Positions 16,814-26,152 are shown, numbered from the stretch's first letter. The stretch: DNA of 64,000 bases from Halalkalibacter akibai JCM 9157 (GCF_000513135.1 NZ_BAUV01000024.1:1-64000), one strand, 5' to 3'. Translations and numbers: made by a program. Notes: generated by a model not told the origin, from the sequence alone.

Positions 16814-18381
16814 TTATTGTTCAAGTAAATCAATGAAATATTCTTTTAAAGATTCCATTCTACGATCGGTTAATGGTTGATCGGTTCCTGCGATAACGAT
16901 AGAAGCCATTGTATCATTTTTATGCAAACCACCGTGTTCACCGCCGCCTGATGCACAGGTGCTCCTTCTGTTTTAAGGGTGTGACCAGGTTTAGCTGTTA
17001 TAACCATTGTTGGGTCATGACTCCCTAAAGCACCAAACATCTGATGAAAAATATCAGGATAGTCACCGTACATAATTAATTCATCCTTTAATGTAATGTC
17101 TGCTACTTTTTCATCGCCGTTAATAGTCCATGTTTGATCGTACATGTCCCTGAACTGACCGTTTTTCTTTACACGTAAGGGCTCATCATGTAAACCATTC
17201 TTGAATAATATAAGTTCATCTCCTTCAAGCCATCCAATATGATCAATTCTTTCATCTTGCATAAGCTTTTCAGTGATATCTTCATAAGTAACCGCATTAG
17301 TAGTTGGATATAAATATGCAGACCTATGATTATTGGCAATAACAATATCACCACTAGTTGGCTCATCTAAAAGCGGAGTAACAACAAATGGATCAAGTAA
17401 AGGTTCAAGCTCAATCGCAACTTCTTCTTTTGATTCTTTTAGGAGATCTTGTCCGTGGTCACCTAGCACGACAAAAATATTTTCTTCTAATGCTTGTTCC
17501 CAACTATCGTATGAATTAAGAATGGTTTGCAAATGTAAGTCTGTTTTTGCAAAATGATTTGGACTAACAGGACCATGATGGTGGGCGTCTTTGTCGTAAT
17601 TTGGGAAGAAAACCATTAGAAAATCAGGTTGTTGTTTTTCTTTAATCAACTTTTCTGTAACGGAAGCCGAATAAGAATCATTTAAACCAAAGCGATGATA
17701 AAGACTATCTTTTAGCGTGGCCCCTTGAACGATTTTTGGTTGTACTGCTGAACCGAAAGCTAATAAATCAGGACCTTTGGTCTTTAATTGATTAGGTAAA
17801 TGTAAAAGAGTTTTAATGTAGCCTGGCAAATTTAAGTCGTGATTTGTATCTCCACGGTATACGATCATGTTTATAGCCCCTGTGGAATATCCTTTGTCAT
17901 TTAATGTTTCGTAAATAGTCTCCACTTTAGGCGAGATATGACTTGAGTTTAAATGCACAAGCGAATTCATTAATGTATCATTCATACCGAGCTTCCAATA
18001 CTTTGATAAGGTAGAGCCATAATCAACAAGGGTCTCTGCTTGTTGGTCGTACCAGACTAACCCTGGGATGCGGTGCTCCATAGGAGAGACTCCTGTTATC
18101 AAAGTTGTTTCAATCGGAACTGACATGGAAGGAAACGGCGCTATTAAATCGTGATGAACAAAGCCATTCTCCATTAGAAAAGACAGAGCGGGAAGGGCAC
18201 CTCGTTTTAGACTTTCTTCCACAACTGGTTGCGTCATAGAATCAATAATAACGACTATTACGTTTTTGTCGTTTACAGGATCTGCTTCTGTCGACTGTAC
18301 TAAAGATGCTCCTTCAGGACTCTTATTTCCACATCCAATCAGTAGACCGCTAATCAGAATACAAATAATGATGTTCCTCAT
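16814..18381 (-). CDS. Lipoprotein alkaline phosphatase/phosphodiesterase family, frameshifted near C-terminus
   Basis: About 520 residues of the type I phosphodiesterase/alkaline phosphatase superfamily. A lipoprotein signal ends in LLIGC. The metal and nucleophile region follows (VIVVIIDSMTQPVV, then FPSMSVPIETTLITG with the Thr), with later metal sites in DKDAHHHGP and VVLGDHGQD. Near 16955 the frame must change: the uninterrupted frame ends at 16870 with an unrelated tail. The neighbouring frame continues ASGGGEHGGLHKNDTMAS, which holds the family's final metal histidine, and stops at 16814. One base is missing between GTG and CATCAGG. The ATG at 18381 follows GGTGAT. The substrate is unknown. 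Confidence 0.75.
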
Positions 18382-18402
18382 TTTTATCACCATCCTATCA
18401 TA

Positions 18403-19083
18403 CTAGTACGTCTGAATTTCTAATCCTTCACCTTCTAACCATTCGGCATATAAAACCTCTTTCGGTCCAGAAATGCCTCTTTTAAATAATTCTTCTTTTA
18501 ACCATGTGTTTTCTCGTTGTATTGTAAGAAGCCCTTCATCAACTACTTCACCATCAAGAATTAACAATACGGGAAGAGCCGTTTGTCTGAACGGAATATT
18601 CAGCTCATAATTTATTGGAATGTCGTACTTGTGCTTTCGCAAAACATTAACTGCCCCATTGGTTTCAAGCACACCGTATTCAACCTCTCTTATTGAAAAA
18701 ACACCTCTATCTCGGAGAAGGTGTAATAGCTGATCAAGATCCAACTTGTTTTTTCTTAATTCGTCATAGTTAATCTTTCCATTCGCAATAATTAACGCAG
18801 GAGTTCCTTCCAACCAAGGTCTAGACTGACGAAACTTCTGTGTAATCATTTCAATTACATAAATTAAAGCCCCCCATACCACGACTGCATAAAGGACATA
18901 GTGTAGGCCAATATCTTTATCATAGATTGCATTCCCAACAAGTTCTCCTAAAACTAGAGCTGAAATAAAATCAAAAGGAGTTAGTTGAGTAATTTGGTTT
19001 TTTCCGAGTACTTTTGTCATGACAAGAAGGGCAAAAAAACCGACAAACAGCTCCAACGTTAATGACAGGAAATTTGTATTCAC
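18403..19083 (-). CDS. DUF421 (YetF-like) membrane protein
   Basis: A 226-residue protein of the DUF421/YetF family. Three hydrophobic helices occupy about residues 8-90 and include KVLGKNQITQLTPFDFI and ALVLGELVGNAI, both typical. The soluble domain has GTPALIIANGKIN, LLRDRGVFSIREVEYGVLE and a final L/I-rich strand. YetF-like proteins are associated with the spore membrane in Bacillus. It starts with GTG after AGAGGGG. It lies on the strand opposite the spoVA cluster at 19.8-23.5 kb, which carries a second DUF421 gene, so the two may act in the same process. The phosphatase gene follows 21 bases downstream. Confidence 0.8.
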   Translation of the reverse strand: MNTNFLSLTLELFVGFFALLVMTKVLGKNQITQLTPFDFISALVLGELVGNAIYDKDIGLHYVLYAVVVWGALIYVIEMITQKFRQSRPWLEGTPALIIANGKINYDELRKNKLDLDQLLHLLRDRGVFSIREVEYGVLETNGAVNVLRKHKYDIPINYELNIPFRQTALPVLLILDGEVVDEGLLTIQRENTWLKEELFKRGISGPKEVLYAEWLEGEGLEIQTY

Positions 19084-19137
19084 ACTACTACCCCTCTTTT
19101 TGAGACTCTAATTTAGTTTGAACGAAACGTTCTGAGT

Positions 19138-19671
19138 TTATGAGTTTGAATTTAATTCAGCTAACCAAATATCTAATTGTTTGGAAATGTTTTTAGAGGC
19201 GTGGTGCATTTGTCCTAACTCAGTTTGAGGGTCATCTGCCCGACCTTTGAAAATCGTTTTAATTTTTCCTTCATGTGTTAACCAATAAGTCTCGATATAT
19301 TGGTCGGCTAGAGCCCAATACTTTTTCATTAATAATGCCTGACTAGGAGAAAACACACTTGCTAATTCTAGATCAGACAAAGAATGTTTAAGAGGCATGT
19401 TTTCAATTGCATTGGCGTGGATCGAATACTGTTGCTTTGCTATCGCGTCTCGAATTTGAAAAGCAAGAATAAGGATATGGGCTTTTTTTTCTTCAAGTAA
19501 TTTATGTTGATAATACTGGGTGGGTTCCATTAAAGATGTCTGAAGTTGTCTTAATGAATCTACATTCTTATTTAGAGTACGTTGGTTGCGAAGGACGAGG
19601 ATAAGAACGATTAAAATGAAAAACAATAAGAGTAAATCTAAGATCAGCAAAAAAATACACCTCTGTTTCAT
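19138..19671 (-). CDS. Hypothetical single-pass membrane protein
   Basis: A 177-residue protein that I do not recognise. A strong transmembrane helix lies at about residues 7-28, followed by a mostly helical, Gln- and Lys-rich outer domain with a possible coiled coil around 60-90. It is transcribed divergently from the spoVA cluster and upstream of the DUF421 gene. By position it may belong to spore membrane functions, but nothing in the sequence proves that. The ATG follows AGAGGTGTATTTTTTT, a weak site with long spacing. Confidence 0.55.
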   Translation of the reverse strand: MKQRCIFLLILDLLLLFFILIVLILVLRNQRTLNKNVDSLRQLQTSLMEPTQYYQHKLLEEKKAHILILAFQIRDAIAKQQYSIHANAIENMPLKHSLSDLELASVFSPSQALLMKKYWALADQYIETYWLTHEGKIKTIFKGRADDPQTELGQMHHASKNISKQLDIWLAELNSNS

Positions 19672-19812
19672 AGTAATATCATTAGTTTAGCACAGAGCCT
19701 CTTTCAATTTACAAAATTTACAGCTAATAGTTTACTCGTTATGATTTCAACCTATAACGTAAGAATTTGTTTTACAACTTTATTCTCTTTTAAAATTTCA
19801 AGGAGGTAGCAG

Positions 19813-20016
19813 ATGACAGTAGCTGCGAAAATGAAACAGACAATAGCGGGATTAAAAAGTGCTCAGGCTAGCTTAGAAACATTTGCTTTGGAAACGGAAA
19901 ATCAACAAGCGAAACAACTGTTTCAACAGATGGCGCAACAAACACAAGGAGTTGTAGACGGATTAACTCCGCGCTTACAGCAAATTGAAGCGGAAGAGCC
20001 GCAGTACAGGCAATAA
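19813..20016 (+). CDS. DUF1657 protein, first gene of spoVA2mob-type cluster
   Basis: A 67-residue soluble helical protein with the DUF1657 pattern: KQTIAGLKSAQASLETFALET followed by QQAKQLFQQMAQQTQGVV. DUF1657 genes are found almost only with spoVA and yetF-like genes in spore formers. This one opens the cluster, with AAGGAGGTAGCAG before the ATG. It is Gln-rich and has no membrane segment. A paralogue lies at 22391 and a third copy is fused to the DUF421 gene at 22610. Function at the molecular level is unknown. Confidence 0.85.
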   Translation: MTVAAKMKQTIAGLKSAQASLETFALETENQQAKQLFQQMAQQTQGVVDGLTPRLQQIEAEEPQYRQ

Positions 20017-20027
20017 AAAATAAAATT

Positions 20028-20055
20028 GACATGAACCATTCAAAAGGTTCATGTC
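20028..20055 (+). other. Stem-loop between DUF1657 and lipoprotein genes
   Basis: A perfect 10-bp stem, GACATGAACC paired with GGTTCATGTC around ATTCAAAA, lies in the 70-base gap within the spoVA cluster. No U-tract follows, so it may be a partial terminator or an mRNA end-protecting hairpin that raises the level of the first gene. Confidence 0.5.
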
Positions 20056-20088
20056 TACCCTACATATCTTAAAAAAGGAGAGAATTTG

Positions 20089-20520
20089 ATGAAAGGTCTT
20101 ATAAAAGGATTTATAGTTTTAGCCGTCTTAACCGGTTGTCAGATGCTTGAGCCTCAACAAGACATTAGACCACTTGAACTTTCAACAAATGCCGTAATCG
20201 ACCAAGAATCAGCAGATGAAGCAAAAAAAATTGTTCTCTCTATGGAGGAAGTTACGGAGATAAAAGGAGTATCTTATGAAAATGAAATTTATTTAGCGCC
20301 GAGGGTGAAGCACTTTGACCGTTTTCGTTTAAAAGAAATTCGGAAAACTGGACATCAATCTGTTAAAAAACGCTATCCTGATGCAACTGTTCATGTCTCG
20401 ACCGATCAGAAAATTTTTATGGAACTAGAGAAACTTGAAAAGGAGTTAAAAGAAAAAACAATCAGTGAACAGCGTTTGAAACAAAAACTAAAACACTTAG
20501 ATGAAATGATGAGAGGTTAA
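20089..20520 (+). CDS. YhcN/YlaJ-type spore lipoprotein
   Basis: A 143-residue lipoprotein. The signal peptide ends in the lipobox VLTGC at about residues 14-18. The mature part has the YhcN/YlaJ pattern, including SMEEVTEIKGVSYENEIY and VKKRYPDATVHVSTDQKIF, and a charged C-terminal helix. YhcN is a lipoprotein of the spore inner membrane. The same gene type is the second member of the spoVA2mob operon. The ATG at 20089 has GGAG 8 bases upstream. spoVAC starts 12 bases after the stop, so they are cotranscribed. Confidence 0.8.
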   Translation: MKGLIKGFIVLAVLTGCQMLEPQQDIRPLELSTNAVIDQESADEAKKIVLSMEEVTEIKGVSYENEIYLAPRVKHFDRFRLKEIRKTGHQSVKKRYPDATVHVSTDQKIFMELEKLEKELKEKTISEQRLKQKLKHLDEMMRG

Positions 20521-20532
20521 GGAGGGTGAACA

Positions 20533-21018
20533 ATGTCGTCTAGCAAAGAAAAGAATCTTACTCCTGCTCAAATTGAATACAAAAAATTAGCGGGGAAATA
20601 TGAAAAGAAAAGACCAGTATTAAAAAATTGCATACGAGCTTTTCTAGTAGGGGGGTTCATTTGTTTAATCGGCCAAGGCTTAAATGTGTTTTATTATACA
20701 TTTTTTGATTTTACCCAGCGTACAGCTGGTGACCCTACCGTTGCGACTTTGATCTTTATCTCTGTGCTACTTACAGGCTTTGGTGTTTATGATCACTTTG
20801 CTCAATTTGCGGGTGCAGGTACAGCTGTGCCTGTTACAGGTTTTGCTAATTCTGTCGCTTCTGCTGCGATTGAACATAGAACAGAAGGTTATGTTCTTGG
20901 AGTTGGTGGAAAGATGTTTAAACTCGCTGGATCGGTGATCGTTTTTGGAACAGTCGCAGCGTTTATCATTGCATTAATTAAAACGGTACTTATTCAATGG
21001 GGGGATTGTAGATGTTAA
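20533..21018 (+). CDS. spoVAC: Stage V sporulation protein AC
   Basis: A 161-residue integral membrane protein. A charged N-terminal tail is followed by helices at about 35-57, 70-90 and 130-155 and the conserved loop FAQFAGAGTAVPVTGFANS. SpoVAC forms a membrane channel in the spore inner membrane that helps load and release dipicolinic acid. The ribosome binding site is AAGGAGGGTGAAC. It overlaps spoVAD by 7 bases. Its length and loop match chromosomal SpoVAC, but the neighbours (DUF1657, no spoVAA/AB) identify this as the alternative cluster. Confidence 0.9.
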   Translation: MSSSKEKNLTPAQIEYKKLAGKYEKKRPVLKNCIRAFLVGGFICLIGQGLNVFYYTFFDFTQRTAGDPTVATLIFISVLLTGFGVYDHFAQFAGAGTAVPVTGFANSVASAAIEHRTEGYVLGVGGKMFKLAGSVIVFGTVAAFIIALIKTVLIQWGDCRC

Positions 21019-22028
21019 AAGGTCATCAAACATGGGAATTTGAAAATCAGCCTGTTATATTTTCAACAGGTACGGTTGGTGGACCTTTTGAAGCTGATGG
21101 TCGATTAGCAGATGATTTCGATTTATTGCATAATGATTTGTGGCTAGGTCAGGATTCATATGAAAAAGCTCAGAAAATACTACTAGAAGAGTCAATTTCG
21201 AAAGCTATTGAAAAAGCTGAACTTAGGAAAGAAGATATTCAATTTATGTTTACTGGAGATTTGATCAATCAACTCACACCTTCAAGTTTTGCAAGTCGAA
21301 CTCTTGCCATTCCTTATCTCGGCTTATTCGGTGCTTGTTCAACCTCTATGGAAGGACTAGCTCTAGCTGCTTTTATTATCAATGCAAAAGGAGCACAGCG
21401 GATTGTTACTGCGGCCTCGAGTCATAATTCAGCAACGGAAAAACAGTTTCGCTATCCAACGGAATACGGGGGACAAAAGCCACCGACTGCACAGTGGACT
21501 GTTACTGCGTCTGGTGCAGCTGTCGTTTCTGCAACGGGCGAAGGTCCAGTCGTAACCTCAGCAACAATTGGAAAAGTAATTGATATGGGCTTGTCAGATC
21601 CCTTTAACATGGGTGCAGCAATGGCTCCAGCTGCAGCTGATACCCTTATCTCTCATTTTAGAGATCGTGAGCTTCCTCATGACCATTATGATTTAATCGT
21701 TTCTGGTGATTTAGGTGAAATTGGACTTCCAATTGCTAAAGAACTTATAAGGCAGAAAGGCCTAGAACTACCAGAAGAAACCTTTCAAGATTGTGGCTTA
21801 ATGATTTACAAAGAAGATCAACCTGTTTTTGCAGGAGCAAGCGGACCTGGATGTTCAGCATCTGTTTTATATGGACATTTACTAAACCGGATGAAGCGTG
21901 GAGAACTAAAGCGAATTCTTGTTTGTGCAACAGGAGCTTTGTTATCGCCTTTATCTTTTCAGCAAAAAGAATCTATTCCATGTATAGCCCATGCTGTTTC
22001 AATTGAAATAGGGGGGATTTCTTCATGA
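21012..22028 (+). CDS. spoVAD: Stage V sporulation protein AD
   Basis: A 338-residue soluble, thiolase-fold protein that binds dipicolinic acid and is needed for its uptake into the forespore. Conserved parts are [21 protein letters not shown], here seen as VGGPFEADG and [23 protein letters not shown], and [19 protein letters not shown]. The C-terminal [18 protein letters not shown] and [11 protein letters not shown] are also typical. It overlaps spoVAC at the start and spoVAEb at the end, so the three are translated as one unit. AD works with AC and AEb in the spore inner membrane. Confidence 0.92.
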   Translation: MLKGHQTWEFENQPVIFSTGTVGGPFEADGRLADDFDLLHNDLWLGQDSYEKAQKILLEESISKAIEKAELRKEDIQFMFTGDLINQLTPSSFASRTLAIPYLGLFGACSTSMEGLALAAFIINAKGAQRIVTAASSHNSATEKQFRYPTEYGGQKPPTAQWTVTASGAAVVSATGEGPVVTSATIGKVIDMGLSDPFNMGAAMAPAAADTLISHFRDRELPHDHYDLIVSGDLGEIGLPIAKELIRQKGLELPEETFQDCGLMIYKEDQPVFAGASGPGCSASVLYGHLLNRMKRGELKRILVCATGALLSPLSFQQKESIPCIAHAVSIEIGGISS

Positions 22029-22375
22029 TATTTCTATCAGCCTTTGTTGTCGGCGGTCTCATTTGTGTTATTGGTCAAATATTGATGGATGTAGTTAAGC
22101 TCACACCAGCTCATACAATGAGTACACTTGTTGTAACAGGAGCTGTATTAGACGGACTTGGTTTGTATGAGCCGTTAATTGATTTCGCAGGTGCTGGAGC
22201 AACGGTGCCAATTACAAGTTTTGGTAATGCTCTAGTACATGGGGCGATGGCAGAAGCTGAAGCAAACGGAATTATCGGTGTCCTGACTGGGATATTCGAG
22301 GTCACGAGTGCAGGTATTTCAGCTGCGATTATTTTTGGCTTTCTGGCTTCACTTGTTTTTAAACCAAAAGGATAA
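22025..22375 (+). CDS. spoVAEb: Stage V sporulation protein AE (AEb type)
   Basis: A 116-residue membrane protein made of three helices with the loop [20 protein letters not shown], a paralogue of the SpoVAC loop. It is the short SpoVAEb form, without the cytoplasmic SpoVAEa domain. It partners with SpoVAC and SpoVAD in dipicolinic acid transport. The ATG overlaps the spoVAD stop (ATGA). The DUF1657 gene follows 15 bases downstream. Confidence 0.9.
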   Translation: MIFLSAFVVGGLICVIGQILMDVVKLTPAHTMSTLVVTGAVLDGLGLYEPLIDFAGAGATVPITSFGNALVHGAMAEAEANGIIGVLTGIFEVTSAGISAAIIFGFLASLVFKPKG

Positions 22376-22390
22376 AGGGGAGTTTAAGAA

Positions 22391-22594
22391 ATGACAGTAG
22401 GTAGTCAGGTACAAGGATTATTAAGTTCCTTACAATCAATTGATGCAACATTATCGTCGCTTGCGATTAAGACAAAAGAACATGAAGCAAGAGAAGCCTT
22501 TCATCAAGGAGCACTTAAAACAAGAACGATTATTAAAGAAATTCAAAAAAGAGCAGCTCAGATTGAATTTGAAGAACCAACCTATCAACAATAA
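22391..22594 (+). CDS. DUF1657 protein, second copy
   Basis: A 67-residue helical protein, a paralogue of the product at 19813. It shares the layout VQGLLSSLQSIDATLSSLAI, then EAREAFHQGALKTRTII and an ending EEPTYQQ very like the first copy's EEPQYRQ. It sits between spoVAEb and the DUF421 gene, as in the spoVA2mob operon. AAAGGGGAGT precedes the start. Its role is unknown. Confidence 0.85.
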   Translation: MTVGSQVQGLLSSLQSIDATLSSLAIKTKEHEAREAFHQGALKTRTIIKEIQKRAAQIEFEEPTYQQ

Positions 22595-22609
22595 GAAGGA
22601 GGGGATTGT

Positions 22610-23472
22610 ATGCCAGGGTGGGTTGAGGTTGCACTTCGTAGCTTAGTTGGTTTTTTGTTATTGCTCATTATTGCTCGAATGTTTGTTAAAAAACCAATAG
22701 GTGAGACATCACATCTAGAATTTGGATTGATTGCCTCAGTCGCCGTCATTTTAGCAATAGGCTCGATTCAGCTGACAATCCCAGTATCAAATTTATTAAT
22801 TGGTCTATTGGTATGGGCTGGAAGTGCTTTTTTCATTTTGATGTTAAGTATAAAGAATGCAACGATTCGGTCTGCTATTTATGGTAAAGGAATTCCAATT
22901 ATGAAAGACGGAAAAATCCTTGAGGATAATATGAAGAAACAACATCTGACTTCAGATGAACTATTACGTAAATTAAGAGCTAAGCAAGTATTCCAAGTAG
23001 CAGATGTGGAATTTGCGGTTCTAGAAGGAAACGGAGAGTTGAATGTTCTCCTAAAAAAAGAGCAACAACCAATTACAGCGAAAATGCTACATCATCCTGT
23101 GCCAAAAATCAAAGAACCAGAAACGGTTATTATGGATGGGAAAATACTTCATGAACCGCTATCGTCCCGAGGTTTAATGAAGAATGGCTGAAGACAGAAT
23201 TAAAAAAACGAAATGCGACGGTTGAAAATGTATTTTTAGCTCAAGTGGACGAGTATGGTCAACTGACATTTGATTTGTTTAATGATACTCAGCAAGTAGC
23301 GCAGCCAACAGAATTGCCGCTTCTTGAAGCCAGTATCAAAAAAGCCCAAGCTGACATGGAGTTATTTGCACTCGATACGGAAGATAAACAAGCAAAACAG
23401 ATGTATAGTTGGTGCGCTAATCAAATGAAACAAGTACATGAATTAGTTTCTCCCTATACAAAATCAAATTAA
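22610..23472 (+). pseudogene. DUF421-DUF1657 fusion (YetF-like), one-base frameshift
   Basis: The last gene of the spoVA cluster. Three membrane helices and the DUF421 soluble domain run from 22610 to about 23170 (KAKIIARMF-type N-terminus, AIYGKGIPIMKDGKIL, LRAKQVFQVADVEFAVLEG). The uninterrupted frame stops at 23191. The next frame continues perfectly: FNEEWLKTELKKRNATVENV, then VFLAQVDEYG and a DUF1657 domain (LEASIKKAQADMELFALDTED) to 23472. One T appears lost in GGTTTAATG at 23171-23178. The intact product, about 287 residues, would match gene seven of spoVA2mob. Sequence error or real inactivation cannot be told apart here. Confidence 0.8.
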
Positions 23473-23474
23473 TG

Positions 23475-23669
23475 TTAAATCCTTTGATATTTCTCATTTT
23501 TTCTTGTATAGGTAAGGTGAAGTTGTCGTTCCGCATTCAATGTACAAAGAAAAATAGACTCGATCTTTAGAATCCCTTCTTGCTCAAGACGTGAGCGAAG
23601 GGATTCTTCAGTTAATTGTAATACCTTCAATACTTCAATTCTCACATCCTTCAATAATCCCTCTGACAT
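23475..23669 (-). CDS. Possible small protein, doubtful
   Basis: An ORF of 64 codons facing the DUF421-DUF1657 gene. The peptide (VLQLTEESLRSRLEQEG, then IESIFLCTLNAERQLHL) weakly resembles the C-terminal strand-helix of DUF421 proteins, so it may be a fragment of such a gene. The ATG has no ribosome binding site at normal distance. I include it because nothing else fills this gap, with low certainty. Confidence 0.3.
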   Translation of the reverse strand: MSEGLLKDVRIEVLKVLQLTEESLRSRLEQEGILKIESIFLCTLNAERQLHLTYTRKNEKYQRI

Positions 23670-23774
23670 AGCTGTTGTTGCTGATCTTTTCCTTTTTTAA
23701 GAAGATTAGTCTTGTTATGACAAATAGACCAGATGACGCTTTAACATAATCAACTTTATTAGATTGAAGTTCAA

Positions 23775-23804
23775 GTCATAACATTGGTTGTCCTGCATAG
23801 ACAT
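23775..23804 (+). promoter_or_regulatory. Possible sigma-E promoter for dacB-spmAB
   Basis: GTCATAAC (23775) and CATAGACA (23796), 13 bases apart, resemble sigma-E -35 and -10 elements and lie about 80 bases before dacB. B. subtilis dacB is transcribed by sigma-E in the mother cell. The match is partial. Confidence 0.3.
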
Positions 23805-23884
23805 TGCATATAAGCGAAAAAGACAGGCATGGAAAGGTAACTACAACAAGAGACTAGTTAAAAACAGACAGGACGGGGATTATT

Positions 23885-25033
23885 ATGAGAAGAAAATTTG
23901 CACTTATCTGTTTAGCTATTTTACTTACGTTAACATCTGTACCGTTTAATGCGAATGCAGAACAAAGGAACTTCTCTGTTTCTGCACAAGCGGCTGTTCT
24001 AATTGAACAAGAGTCGGGACGAATTCTGTATGGGAAAAATGAGAACACCCCTCTTCGTATCGCAAGCATTACAAAGATTATGACAGCTATTTTAGCTATA
24101 GAATCCGGAAAGATGGATGAAATGGTGAAGGTAACCTCACGTGCTGAAGGAACAGAAGGTTCTTCTATTTATCTACGTGCAGGAGAAAAAATTAAGCTCG
24201 AAGATTTAGTCTATGGTCTTATGTTGAGAAGTGGTAATGATTCGGCAGTAGCAATTGCTGAACACGTTGGAGGAAGCTTAGAGGGCTTTGTTTATTTAAT
24301 GAATGAAAAAGCAAAGGAAATTGGTATGCATAATACCATGTTTCAAAATCCTCATGGGCTTGACGATCACGAAGATCATTATTCAACGGCTTATGATATG
24401 GCTATTCTTACACAATATGCAATGCAAAGTGAGCATTATCAAACAATTGCTTCAACAAAAAGTCATCGTGTCGATGGAGAACAAATTCGAGTTTGGCGAA
24501 ATAAAAACCGCCTTTTAACCGAGTTATATAAATATTCAACGGGTGGAAAGACGGGTTACACAAAACGCGCTAAACGAACTTTAGTTTCAACTGCAGAAAA
24601 AGATGGAACCAATCTAATTGCCGTTACACTTAATGCACCAAGTGATTGGCATGATCACATGAATTTGTTCAATTGGGCTTTTGATTCTTATACAGTCGAG
24701 CTGCTGCTTGAAGAGGGTATTTTATCAGAAGTTGAAGATGATTTTTATAAGGGAAAAGTGTATGCACCTTATTCTTTTGAATACCCATTAACACAGGCTG
24801 AGCAACAAGCCTTAAATAAAGAGATAACATTGTATCGTCCTCCTAGTGATCAAAGAATGGAAGAATACATCCCTCCTCAACCAGTTGGAAAGGTAGAGTT
24901 AAAAATAAACAATGAATTAATCGGACAGATTCCGTTGTTATATGAAGCACCTGAGGTTGAAGAGAAAAAAGGATTTTGGGCTAAAGTGATTGACATTTTC
25001 TCTTTCACTATTGGGGTGAGATCAATTGATTAA
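23885..25033 (+). CDS. dacB: Sporulation D-Ala-D-Ala carboxypeptidase DacB
   Basis: A 382-residue penicillin-binding protein 5* type enzyme, the same length as B. subtilis DacB. It trims the terminal D-alanine from spore cortex peptides, so fewer cross-links form. A signal peptide with a cleavage region ANA-EQ lies at about 24-26. The catalytic triad motifs are SITK (Ser61, Lys64), SGN (116-118) and KTG (222-224). A C-terminal amphipathic helix, WAKVIDIFSFTIGV, would anchor it to the membrane. It overlaps spmA by 8 bases, as expected for the dacB-spmAB operon. Confidence 0.93.
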   Translation: MRRKFALICLAILLTLTSVPFNANAEQRNFSVSAQAAVLIEQESGRILYGKNENTPLRIASITKIMTAILAIESGKMDEMVKVTSRAEGTEGSSIYLRAGEKIKLEDLVYGLMLRSGNDSAVAIAEHVGGSLEGFVYLMNEKAKEIGMHNTMFQNPHGLDDHEDHYSTAYDMAILTQYAMQSEHYQTIASTKSHRVDGEQIRVWRNKNRLLTELYKYSTGGKTGYTKRAKRTLVSTAEKDGTNLIAVTLNAPSDWHDHMNLFNWAFDSYTVELLLEEGILSEVEDDFYKGKVYAPYSFEYPLTQAEQQALNKEITLYRPPSDQRMEEYIPPQPVGKVELKINNELIGQIPLLYEAPEVEEKKGFWAKVIDIFSFTIGVRSID

Positions 25034-25619
25034 TAAAATTTGGGTTGCAATGCTCGTCATCGGCATTGGATTTGGAGCAGTTAATGGAAAAATGGAAGAA
25101 GTGAATGAAGCTATATTTGCTGGAGCTAAGGATGCTGTAACCATTTGTTTAGGATTAATCAGTATCCTCGTCTTTTGGCTCGGATTAATGCGGATTGCTC
25201 AGGAAGGTGGATTACTAAATGCATTGGCTAAGTTGATGCGTCCGATTGCAACGAGGATCTTCCCTGAAGTTCCTCCTAATCATCCAGCGATGGGTTATAT
25301 TTTATCGAATATGACCGCGAATTTGTTTGGCCTTGGAAACGCAGCGACACCAATGGGTATCAAAGCGATGCAACAATTAAAAGATCTAAATGGGGGACGA
25401 GATTTTGCTAGTCGATCCATGATTACATTACTAGCAATCAACACGGCTAGTATCACATTAATACCTACAACAGTCATCTCCATTAGAATGAGTTATGGGT
25501 CAGTATCACCAACGGAAATTGTTGGTACGACGCTAGTTGCAACAACTTGTTCGACGATAGGTGCTATTTTAATAGACAGGTATTTTTATTATAGACGAGT
25601 AAGAAAGGGGCGAGTATAG
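25026..25619 (+). CDS. spmA: Spore maturation protein A
   Basis: A 197-residue membrane protein with the nucleoside-transporter gate fold (Gate domain). Conserved parts are KDAVTICLGLISILVFWLGL, IFPEVPPNHPAMGYILSNM and FGLGNAATPMGIKAMQQL. SpmA and SpmB are needed for low spore-core water content and hence heat resistance. The TTG/ATT-rich start overlaps dacB; ATTGGGGTGAG serves as the ribosome binding site. spmB begins one base after the stop. Confidence 0.9.
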   Translation: MINKIWVAMLVIGIGFGAVNGKMEEVNEAIFAGAKDAVTICLGLISILVFWLGLMRIAQEGGLLNALAKLMRPIATRIFPEVPPNHPAMGYILSNMTANLFGLGNAATPMGIKAMQQLKDLNGGRDFASRSMITLLAINTASITLIPTTVISIRMSYGSVSPTEIVGTTLVATTCSTIGAILIDRYFYYRRVRKGRV

Positions 25620-25620
25620 A

Positions 25621-26152
25621 TGGGTTGGATCACGGTTATTTCCATTTGGTTCATTCCTGTCTTAATTGCCTTTGTTCTTATGTACGGAACATACAAGCAA
25701 GTTCCGACATATGAAACTTTTGTAGAAGGGGCAAAAGAAGGATTCGGAATGGCAATTTCAATCATCCATACTTAGTGGGAATGCTTGTTGCGATTTCTGT
25801 GTTCCGGGCTTCTGGGGCAATGGATTTTATTATTGAACTGATGAAGCCAGTTCTACAAGCAATAGGTGTACCGTCTGAAATTGTACCTTTAGCTATGATT
25901 CGGCCCATTTCTGGGACGGGCGCTCTTGGAATGACATCTGATTTAATTGCAACATATGGGCCAGATTCCTTTATTGGAAGACTCGCTTCAACAATGCAAG
26001 GAAGTACTGATACAACGTTTTATGTATTGACTGTCTATTTTGGCGCTGTAGGAATAAAGAAAATGGGGGACGCACTTAAAGTAGGTCTTCTAGCCGATGT
26101 AGTCGGTATCATTGCTTCTATTCTAGTAGTAAGCTATGTATTCGGTATGTAA
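25621..26152 (+). pseudogene. spmB: Spore maturation protein B, one-base frameshift
   Basis: The ATG at 25621 begins MGWITVISIWFIPVLIAF, the usual SpmB start. The frame continues to AKEGFGMAISII and stops at 25775. The next frame resumes at once with PYLVGMLVAISVFRASGAM and runs to 26152, through MIRPISGTGALGMTSDLI and TMQGSTDTTFYVLTVYFGAVG. One base is missing in ATCATCCATAC (25761-25771). Together the two parts give a normal protein of about 177 residues. SpmB works with SpmA in spore core dehydration. As sequenced, only the first 51 residues would be made. Confidence 0.85.
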
